A stretch of 64,000 bases of DNA from DASRBO01 sp035653595 (GTDB lineage: Bacteria > Actinomycetota > Acidimicrobiia > Acidimicrobiales > JAJPHE01), in the NCBI GenBank assembly GCA_035653595.1, contig DASRBO010000130.1, positions 1-64,000 of the forward strand, in the 5' to 3' direction. Each line of letters starts with the position of its first letter. Within the stretch, counting starts at the first letter, position 1. Below are positions 1 to 6,634 of the stretch, one piece after another. The position numbers and the translations under genes were made by a program. The notes beneath the pieces were generated by a model. That model was given only the letters and a program-made list of their open reading frames with translations. It made no database searches and had not been told where the DNA came from.

Positions 1-40
1 CCATTTGGTGGATGGTGGAGGCGCTAGCTCCCTGCGACAG

Positions 41-132
41 GGGTGGCCGGAATCGGCCGGAACGGGTGGCCGGTTTCCTCCGGAATGGGTGGCCGGTTTC
101 CGCCGGAATCAGTGGCCGATTTCAGCCGGACT
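41..132. repeat. Four 23-bp tandem units, probable end of an IS21-type element
   Basis: Units lie at 41-63, 64-86, 87-109 and 110-132. Each begins GGGTGGCCGG or a close variant (the last CAGTGGCCGA) and ends in CCGGA, so each unit carries its own small CCGG...CCGG dyad. Multiple short terminal repeats of this kind are typical of IS21-family ends, and actinobacterial members often use a GTGGCCGG...CCGGAAT unit. No istA or istB reading frame is visible, so any transposase would lie left of the window. The family assignment is recalled rather than searched. Confidence 0.45.
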
Positions 133-884
133 CTCCACCAGCTCCTCGCCCGTGCGGGGTTCTGTGGTGTCGCCGACCTCCGGACCGGGCTGACCTGCGC
201 CCTTCCCGCCCGCCACCCCGGACCCTGCGGACTAGTCCCAAGAGAGGAGGCCCGCCGGCGGGTTGGGGTCGATCCGAGGTGACGGCCAGCGACGACCGCC
301 GGTCGTTGCCACCTCGACACCAGCGGTAGGGCCCGCCCGAGGCGATTTGGCTGCGGCACGGCCCGTGAGGTCGAGGTGGCGGCGGCGCACGGGTGGAGCA
401 GAGCGGGCACCGAGCGGGCACCGAGTGGGCACCGAGTGAACTGACCCGCCCCGACGGACATGGCCGGAAGGGCCAACAGCGCCCTGAGCGCGACCACCCA
501 GGAGGTCCACACCCAGGTCGAACAATCTCCCGCAGCGAACGGCTCGGCTGGGGGTAACGCCGAGCGGGCCGGGGGCCGTTTGAGCCTGGAGCCGGATCTG
601 TTCCCCTATGCCCACATCGACCTGTTCGGCCCGGGACAGCGACCCTGGTCTGCTCGGCCCGGCACCGCTGTGCCCAGAGAGGACCAGCCTCGGAGTGTCC
701 CTCGCCCGGTCGTCGGCCGGACCGCCCGCCTGGTAGGCCTCGGCAGCGCCGCGGCAGCGGCAGCTGGAGCGGCTTCCCCTCGACATCTCAGCGACCGGAC
801 GAGATCATGGCGTGGCACGGAAGGGCCCTCGCCGGCGCATGACGTGGGGCGCGGGCTCAACGAGATCCTCACGGTCCCGAGCCC
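133..884. other. Long stretch without a convincing gene
   Basis: Several open frames cross this region on both strands, but none has sensible residue composition or a recognisable domain. A short 11-bp direct repeat (GAGCGGGCACC and a variant) occurs about three times near 401-433. The region may be flanking or decayed sequence next to a mobile element whose end appears at 41-132. I see nothing else in it. Confidence 0.5.
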
Positions 885-913
885 TTGACAGCACGGTGTG
901 CGGCACGGACACT
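885..913 (+). promoter_or_regulatory. Candidate sigma-70 promoter for the DUF3303-like gene
   Basis: A perfect TTGACA lies at 885-890. With a 17-bp spacer the -10 hexamer would be GACACT at 908-913, which matches the consensus only at three positions. The start codon of the next gene is 31 nt further on and has its own Shine-Dalgarno sequence, which fits. Confidence 0.45.
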
Positions 914-944
914 CGTAGCGCTGCTGTCAGCGAAGGAGACGCCA

Positions 945-1259
945 ATGCATTACGTCGTCCTGGGGGAGCACTCAGCCGAGGTGTGTCCCACCAGCAACGC
1001 CACGACCAAGGCGCTGCTGCTGGACATGGCTCCCCAGATCCCGAAGATCGCCGAGCAGAACAACGTCAAGATCGTTGCCGGACCCTTCGTCAACCGCGAG
1101 CACCTCACCGTCGTCGTCGTGGAGGCCGAGCGGGGCGAGGACCTCGACGCCTTCCTGGTGCAGACCCGCCTCCACCAGTGGAACCGTCTGCGGGTCCTGC
1201 CGTCGCAACGGCTGCAGGACGGTATGCAGGACGTCGCCGAGGGCGTCACGCTGTTCTGA
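945..1259 (+). CDS. Small DUF3303-like protein
   Basis: This encodes 104 residues. The ATG at 945 is chosen over an upstream in-frame start because GAAGGAGAC lies just ahead of it (932-940). The N-terminus MHYVVLGEHS and the overall alpha/beta layout with an AGPFVNREHL segment resemble the small DUF3303 proteins of soil actinobacteria, which have no assigned biochemical role. There is no signal peptide or membrane segment. It is a single-gene unit behind a TTGACA promoter. The family assignment is tentative; the gene itself is well supported by its ribosome binding site and codon use. Confidence 0.6.
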   Translation: MHYVVLGEHSAEVCPTSNATTKALLLDMAPQIPKIAEQNNVKIVAGPFVNREHLTVVVVEAERGEDLDAFLVQTRLHQWNRLRVLPSQRLQDGMQDVAEGVTLF

Positions 1260-1278
1260 CGGTCAGCGCCAACGGGTC

Positions 1279-1449
1279 TTGGCCCGCAGGGTGCTCGACA
1301 ACTTCAAGCCGGTGGTGGTGTGCGGGATGGTGGAGGCCACCACCAAGCACGAGGACATCAAGGCCAGGGCAGCCCGGGTGCCTCGCCGCCCTGGCGGCGG
1401 AGACCTCGACGCCACCGCCACCCCCGGCGTAGGTGCTGGCTGCCCTTAG
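1279..1449 (+). pseudogene. Possible gene remnant downstream of the DUF3303-like gene
   Basis: In the frame ending at 1449, bases about 1279-1390 have strongly coding-like codon use (G or C at nearly every third position) and translate to a sensible segment with FKPVVVCGMVEATTKHEDIK. After that the frame degenerates to Pro/Gly/Ala. The only upstream starts are TTG at 1279 or GTG at 1291, with no ribosome binding site. It may be the tail of a decayed gene or a very short real gene. No family is recognised. Confidence 0.25.
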
Positions 1450-1621
1450 CCCACAGTGGTGCTGGCTTGGACGGCCGGCGACCCCCCGGGGGTGTGGGCG
1501 GCCGTCTCGAGCGAGCGGCTGATCACCGAGGCGGCCGGAGCGGGCCAACCGCGACATCCGTCCGGGGTGGCTGGCGCACCTCCCCGGCATGTCGCGACAC
1601 ACCGATGGAATGGAGGGATGG

Positions 1622-1692
1622 AGCGGGCGGCGGGGATTGAACCCGCATCATGACCTTGGAAGGGTCAGGTTCTGCCGTTGAACTACGCCCGC
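1622..1692 (-). tRNA. tRNA-Gly (anticodon TCC)
   Basis: On the minus strand the acceptor stem GCGGGCG pairs with CGCCCGC, followed by U as discriminator base. The anticodon stem TGACC/GGTCA encloses the loop CTTCCAA, giving anticodon TCC for GGA/GGG glycine codons. The T-arm reads GCGGGTTCAATCCCCGC. The length of 71 nt is normal. The 3' CCA is not encoded. It is divergent from the thioesterase gene. Confidence 0.93.
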
Positions 1693-1827
1693 GGGACCCC
1701 CGGCCGGTCGCCGGGGCGGAGGCAGGCAGGTTATCCGGGTCCTCTGGCCGCCGACCGCGAAAGTTCGGTACTCTAACTTTTCTCTGGACAGGACGACCGC
1801 GCCCGCCGCCGGCGCCCCGAGGTGACC

Positions 1828-2670
1828 ATGACGCCCCCGCAGCAACCGCCCCACTCTCCCTTCCCGCCCCGGCGACCGCCGGAACGGCGCCGACCGGTCC
1901 TCGACCTGCTCGAGCTGGACCGGCGCGGCGACACCCGCTTCCTGGCCCCCTCGCCCTCGGAGGGTTGGGGCCGCCTTTACGGCGGGCAGGTGGCCAGCCA
2001 GTCCCTGCGGGCCGCCACCCTCACCGTCGATCAGGAGAGGCTGCCCCACTCGCTGCACTCCTACTTCATCCGCCCGGGCAAGCCGGGCACGGCCCTGGAG
2101 CTCGACGTCGAGCTGACCCGCGACGGTCGCTCCTTCAGCACCCGCTCGGTCACCGCCTCCCAGGAGGGCGAGCCGATCTTCACCATGATCGCCTCGTTCC
2201 ACCGCCCCGAGGACGGTGAGAACTGGCAGGAGCCGATGTCCCTGGCCGGGGTCCCCGGACCGGACGACATCACCACCGAGGGGGGGATGTTCTCCTCCGG
2301 CTGGAACGTCGGGTTCGACATGCGCCCGCTCACCACCGAGGCCTTCCGTCCGCACCCCTGCTGGGTCAAGATGGTCGAGCCGATCGAGGACGATCCGCTG
2401 CTGCACGCCTGTGCCCTGACCTACATATCCGATCGGGCGGTGGTGGGCAGCGCCCGGGCTCCGGGAGCGACGTTCCGCATGGCCGGGGCCAGCCTCGACC
2501 ACTCGGTCTGGTTCCACCGCCCGGTACGGGTCGACCAGTGGCTGTACTTCTCCGTCGATCCGGTGATCAACTTCGGCGCTCGGGGCCTGGCCCGCGGCAC
2601 CTTCCACGACACCGACGGCGTGCTGGTGGCGTCGATCTCCCAGGAAGCGCTGCTGCGCCCCACCGCCTGA
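1828..2670 (+). CDS. tesB: Acyl-CoA thioesterase II (TesB family)
   Basis: This 280-residue protein has the double hot-dog layout of TesB enzymes, which hydrolyse medium- and long-chain acyl-CoAs in the cytoplasm. The first hot-dog includes RLYGGQVASQSL and HSYFIRPG. The second includes SLDHSVWFHRP, carrying the catalytic Asp, and SISQEALLR, carrying the conserved Gln. The length is typical of the family. A GTG two codons upstream (1822) is an alternative start; the ATG is favoured because GAGG lies five bases ahead. AT-rich sequence with TACTCT and TAACTT near 1770-1780 may hold the promoter. It sits directly ahead of a GNAT gene on the same strand. Confidence 0.88.
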   Translation: MTPPQQPPHSPFPPRRPPERRRPVLDLLELDRRGDTRFLAPSPSEGWGRLYGGQVASQSLRAATLTVDQERLPHSLHSYFIRPGKPGTALELDVELTRDGRSFSTRSVTASQEGEPIFTMIASFHRPEDGENWQEPMSLAGVPGPDDITTEGGMFSSGWNVGFDMRPLTTEAFRPHPCWVKMVEPIEDDPLLHACALTYISDRAVVGSARAPGATFRMAGASLDHSVWFHRPVRVDQWLYFSVDPVINFGARGLARGTFHDTDGVLVASISQEALLRPTA

Positions 2671-2719
2671 GCGGCAATTCCCGTGCCCGGTCCGGCCGGC
2701 CGGCGGCGAGACTTCGCCG

Positions 2720-3586
2720 GTGATCACGGTCCGGCCCATGGCCGACGACGACGTCGCCGGAGCGGAGGAGGCCTGGCACGACGCCTTCTCCACCATGCGC
2801 GCCCACTACCACCTGCCGGTGCAGGAGCGCACCGCCCAGACGGCCGACGGCACCCGGGGCCGCATCCGTCACCTGCGGGAAACGGATCCGGCGGGCTCGT
2901 GGGTCGCCTTCGACGAGGACCGGGGCGAGGTGGTCGGGCTCTCGCAGGCCCTGGTGCGAGACGATCTCTGGGTGCTGTCGCTGCTCGGCGTGTCCCCCCG
3001 CTGCCAGGACCGGGGCACCGGCCGGGCCCTGCTAGACGCCGCCCTCTCCTACCGCCCCGACACGCCGTACGGGATGATCCTGTGCTCCCGCGATCCCCGG
3101 GCCGCCCGCCGCTACCTGACGGCCGGCTTCTCCGCCCACCCGTCCGTGACGGCCTGGGGCCCCGTCGACAGGGACCGCCTTCCGCCGAGCCCGTCGGTGC
3201 GCCCGGCCACCCTGGACGAGGCCGGCTTCATCTCCGACCTCCAGCGCCGCCTGCGGGGAGGCGCTCACGGGCCCGACCTGGCCCGGCTGATGGAGGAGGG
3301 TTGTCAATTGCTGGTGGTGCCCGAACGGGGCTACGTGGTTGCCCGCGGGGCCAAGCCCGTCTTCCTCGGGGCCGACGACGAGGCGGTGGCCACCGAACTG
3401 TTGGCCGCCGCCCTCGGCCGGGCCGGTTCCGAGCCGGTCGAGGTCAACTGGATCACCGCCCAGCAGCAGTGGGCCATGCGCACGGCGGTGGCCGCCGGCA
3501 TGGAGCTGCATCCGGTGGGCCCGGTGATGATCCGGGGCCGGCCCCACCCACCGACCACGTACCTGCCAAGCGGCGCCTTCGCCTGA
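2720..3586 (+). CDS. GNAT family N-acetyltransferase
   Basis: The 288-residue product starts MITVRPMADDD, the usual first strand of GNAT proteins. The acetyl-CoA pyrophosphate-binding loop is visible as RGTGRALLDAAL near residue 100. The C-terminal half (about 150-285) looks like a second, degenerate GNAT fold without the glycine-rich loop, as in tandem GNAT enzymes. The substrate cannot be told. The start is GTG, 49 bases after the thioesterase stop, so the two could be cotranscribed. It is convergent with the GH99-like gene. Confidence 0.8.
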   Translation: MITVRPMADDDVAGAEEAWHDAFSTMRAHYHLPVQERTAQTADGTRGRIRHLRETDPAGSWVAFDEDRGEVVGLSQALVRDDLWVLSLLGVSPRCQDRGTGRALLDAALSYRPDTPYGMILCSRDPRAARRYLTAGFSAHPSVTAWGPVDRDRLPPSPSVRPATLDEAGFISDLQRRLRGGAHGPDLARLMEEGCQLLVVPERGYVVARGAKPVFLGADDEAVATELLAAALGRAGSEPVEVNWITAQQQWAMRTAVAAGMELHPVGPVMIRGRPHPPTTYLPSGAFA

Positions 3587-3602
3587 GGTGTCGCCGGAGG
3601 GC

Positions 3603-5459
3603 TCAGCCCCGCTCGAAGGCGGCGTAGGCGGCCGCCCAGGAGGCGGTGTGGGCCAGGTAGGCGCCCTCGGCTTGTGAGCCGGTGAGGCCCCAGGCCCCGT
3701 CGTAGGTCTGGTAGCAGAAGCCGGAGGCGAGGCACTTGGCCGACGCCGGCTCGATCATGCTGCCCTCGTGCCACTCGTTGTAGCTGGTGATGCTGACCAC
3801 GTCCGGCACCGACCTGATCGCCCCCGCCCACATGTCGTCGTAGCGGGCCCCCCCGGAGCGGGGCACCACCGCCGCCTGCCCTGTCGCCCGCACGGCGCTG
3901 AATCCAGGCGCCACCGACGGGCTGCACAGGAGGTGCTCCATCCGCGCCAGTCCGCAGATGGCGACCAGATCCGAGCCGGACAGGTCGTAGGGGTCGTAGC
4001 TGTAGACGCCGCTGAAGCCGGCGGCCGAGGCGAAGCGTTGCACCGAGCCCGACTCGAGTCCGTCCCAGAAGCTCTCCGCCCACACCGTCATCTGGCTCAT
4101 GCCTGACAACACCGGGGTCCAGTCCGAGGCGGCGAAGTCCTGGGCCCGGTAGACCCAGAAGTCGGAGATGCCGTAGGTGGTGTGCAGGTAGGCGATGTCC
4201 TGTCCGACGCTGGCCGCCGTCCGACCGTCGTACGGCTCGATCTGCACTCCGACGGCCAGCCCGTGGGCGGCGGCCCGGGCCGCCACCAGCGAAAGGCGCT
4301 GATCCTCGAACGAGCCGCTCCCCCACCACGAGCTGACCACCTCGTTGACGCCGGCGCCGGCGATGTCGGCCATCTGGGCGTCGACCACCGTCGGGTCGCC
4401 GGAGCTGTACGCACCCCGCTGCGGGTAGTAATCCGACCCGATGTCGTCCGGCGGGCTGTGGCCACCCTCGTCCCAGTGGCGCCACTGCCCGTCGTAGCTC
4501 TGGCTGGCGTACCACGGGTAGTAGAAGATGGCCACCCGGGCGGGAGGATGGGGCGGCACCGCCGCCACCGCCACCACGCCGGCCGGTCCGGCGCCGTGGA
4601 AGACGGCGTCGCCGTAGGTGAACACCCCGCCGTCCGCTCCGGCCAGGACGTAGCCGCCGCCGTCCGGGGTGGGCGCCGCCCCCCGGAGGGGACCAGCCAG
4701 GGCGGCGCCAAGGGGAGAGCCGTGGTCACCGGCGTCGCCGAAGGACGCCACCGCTCCGTCCGCCCGGACCAGCCAGTAGCCGTGTCCCGAGGGGGTGGCC
4801 GCCATGGCCGTCACCGGGGCCGGCAGCTTGGCTCTACCGAGCGAGCCGTAGAAGCCGGCGTCGCCGAAGGTGAAGATGCCCCCGTCGGCCGCCACCAGCC
4901 AGTAGCCGTGGCCGGAGGGGGTGGCGGCCATGGCCACCACCGGCGCCTTGAGGTGGAGCGCTCCGGTGGAGCCGTAGAAGTCGGCGTCGCCGAAGCTGAA
5001 GATGCCGCCGTCGGCCGCCACCAGCCAGTAGCCGGCCCCGGTCGATGTGGCGGCCACGCCGACCACCGGCTGATTCAGCCTGATGGCCCCGGTGGAGCCA
5101 TGGAAGCCGGCGTCACCGAAGCTGAACACCCCGCCGTCGGAGCCCACCAGCCAGTAGCCCCGACCGCTGGGAGCCACGGCCATGCCGACGATGGGCCGGG
5201 CGAGGCGCAGCGCCCCCGCCGACCCGTAGAAGCCGGCTGCCCCGTAGGTGAACACCCCGCCGGAGGAGCTCGCCAGCCAGTACCCCGGCGAGGTCCAGGC
5301 TTCCGAGGCGGGCTGGGCCCGGGCCGGTCGGGCCGGACCGGCCAGCGGTATCAGGCCGGCCGCGGCAAGACTGGCCACCAGCGCCGCCATCAGCCACCGG
5401 ATCCGACGGCTGCCGCCCGACGCCGCGGGCGGACCAGCGTTCCCGCCGTGCTCGACCAT
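3603..5459 (-). CDS. Secreted GYWLV-repeat protein with GH99-like glycosidase domain
   Basis: A signal peptide (RRIRWLMAALVASLAAAG, ending near ARA) is followed by six repeats of about 43 residues built on GYWLVAADGGIFSFGDA, each ending in F/YGS plus a short linker. These repeats look like a beta-propeller or beta-solenoid. From about residue 315 a second domain begins with RVAIFYYPWYA and ends with SYNEWHEGSMIEP; the E-W-H-E pattern and barrel layout match GH99-type glycoside hydrolases (endo-mannosidase clan). The protein is therefore probably an exported enzyme acting on a polysaccharide. The ATG at 5459 is chosen; an in-frame GTG at 5492 would add 11 residues. The substrate is inferred only. 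Confidence 0.75.
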   Translation of the reverse strand: MVEHGGNAGPPAASGGSRRIRWLMAALVASLAAAGLIPLAGPARPARAQPASEAWTSPGYWLASSSGGVFTYGAAGFYGSAGALRLARPIVGMAVAPSGRGYWLVGSDGGVFSFGDAGFHGSTGAIRLNQPVVGVAATSTGAGYWLVAADGGIFSFGDADFYGSTGALHLKAPVVAMAATPSGHGYWLVAADGGIFTFGDAGFYGSLGRAKLPAPVTAMAATPSGHGYWLVRADGAVASFGDAGDHGSPLGAALAGPLRGAAPTPDGGGYVLAGADGGVFTYGDAVFHGAGPAGVVAVAAVPPHPPARVAIFYYPWYASQSYDGQWRHWDEGGHSPPDDIGSDYYPQRGAYSSGDPTVVDAQMADIAGAGVNEVVSSWWGSGSFEDQRLSLVAARAAAHGLAVGVQIEPYDGRTAASVGQDIAYLHTTYGISDFWVYRAQDFAASDWTPVLSGMSQMTVWAESFWDGLESGSVQRFASAAGFSGVYSYDPYDLSGSDLVAICGLARMEHLLCSPSVAPGFSAVRATGQAAVVPRSGGARYDDMWAGAIRSVPDVVSITSYNEWHEGSMIEPASAKCLASGFCYQTYDGAWGLTGSQAEGAYLAHTASWAAAYAAFERG

Positions 5460-5632
5460 GGGGCGCCGCTCGACCTCCCCGTCCGGGACCACCCCGGAGA
5501 CAATCAGAGGATCGACCGGGCGCCGGAGGAGATGAGTGGCCGCTCAGGTGCCTGCGGCGCAGAAGTCCGGTTTATAGGGCGGGCGTGCTCAGGCGCCTAC
5601 ACGGCGTGACGCTGCTGCGCCGGCGGCGGGTG

Positions 5633-6049
5633 TTAGGCGCCGGCGGCGGCCGCGCCCCGCCCCTCGTGGTGGCCCCCCATGGCCTCCCACAGCTCCTGGA
5701 AGGTCCGGTACCGGCCGCCGGGGGCCCGGCGCACCCACGACTGCAGCTCCTCGGGAAGGTCCGGCCCCAGAGCGGCCACGATCCGGTCGCGCTCCACCGG
5801 CCAGGTCAGGGTCGCCAGGCGGCGGGCAAGCTCGGCCCTCAACTCGACCTCGGAGGGGCTCAGCGGGGAAGGCATGGGCACGTCCTCCCGCGTCGCACCG
5901 GCGATGAGACCGGCGTCCTCGGGCAGCTCCTCCTGTTGGAGGTCGTCGCGGCTGCGGCTCTGGTGGGGATCCCCGTGCAGGAGCCCGGCAGTCTCGTGCT
6001 CGAGCTGCTCGTCCACCCGGGGACCGTGTTTCGTGCTCTCCCGCTCCAT
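5633..6049 (-). CDS. DUF2795 domain protein
   Basis: This 138-residue cytoplasmic protein begins MERESTKHGPRVDEQLEHET and carries the LSPSEVELRAELARRL segment followed by a conserved Trp-rich tail (TFQELWEAMGGH). The pattern is that of actinobacterial DUF2795 proteins, small acidic proteins of unknown function. A GTG lies one codon upstream. The start has a short AGGGGTG sequence just ahead. It lies downstream of the MaoC gene's strand-mate region but has no clear operon partner. Confidence 0.75.
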   Translation of the reverse strand: MERESTKHGPRVDEQLEHETAGLLHGDPHQSRSRDDLQQEELPEDAGLIAGATREDVPMPSPLSPSEVELRAELARRLATLTWPVERDRIVAALGPDLPEELQSWVRRAPGGRYRTFQELWEAMGGHHEGRGAAAAGA

Positions 6050-6089
6050 CACCCCTGACCATTCCCAGGGCCGATGGAGGGGAACCCGC

Positions 6090-6569
6090 CTACGAGAAGA
6101 CCAGCCTGGTCACCCAGTCGGCCACCAGGGCCGGCTTGGTCTCGCCATCGATCTCCACCGTGACCGTTCGTGTCACCTGGAGGCTGTTGGGGTCCTTGAG
6201 CTCCACGCTCTTGGTGACGCTGGAGGCACGCACCCGCGAGTCGACCTTGACCGGGGTTATGAACCGGACCTTGTCGAAGCCGTAGTTCACGCCCATGACC
6301 ACTCCGCTGAGAGCCGGCCCCTCCTGGCGGATCGACGAGGAGAGGTGGGTCAGCAGCGAGAGGGTCAGGAACCCGTGGGCGATGGTGACCTTCCACGGAG
6401 ACAGCTGGGCCGCCCGCTCCGGGTCGACGTGGATGAACTGGTGGTCGTGGGTGATGTCGGCGAAGGCGTTGATCAGCTTCTGGTCCACCAGGAACCACTC
6501 CCCGGTGCCCTCAGGCTGACCTTCCCTTGGCTTCATCGCTTCGTAGGCGTTCTCGGCGTTGCTCGGCAT
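6090..6569 (-). CDS. MaoC-like (R)-specific enoyl-CoA hydratase
   Basis: The 159-residue protein has a single hot-dog fold of the MaoC/NodN type. The hydratase motif is clear: FADITHDHQFIHVDPERAA carries the conserved Asp and His, and AHGFLTLSLL follows. Such enzymes hydrate trans-2-enoyl-CoA in fatty-acid or polyketide metabolism. Length matches NodN-like members (150-160). It is a stand-alone gene here, with 65 non-coding bases separating it from the GGDEF-EAL gene. Confidence 0.85.
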   Translation of the reverse strand: MPSNAENAYEAMKPREGQPEGTGEWFLVDQKLINAFADITHDHQFIHVDPERAAQLSPWKVTIAHGFLTLSLLTHLSSSIRQEGPALSGVVMGVNYGFDKVRFITPVKVDSRVRASSVTKSVELKDPNSLQVTRTVTVEIDGETKPALVADWVTRLVFS

Positions 6570-6634
6570 AGGTGGAACCTACTGCCAGCCGCCGCTGCCG
6601 CGCCTCATCGAGGCTTCGACCGGGGATCAGCGGA

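Noticed and set aside
460..888. Plus-strand frame of 142 codons in the left gene-poor region
   Set aside because: No ribosome binding site, no recognisable domain and poor codon-position bias.
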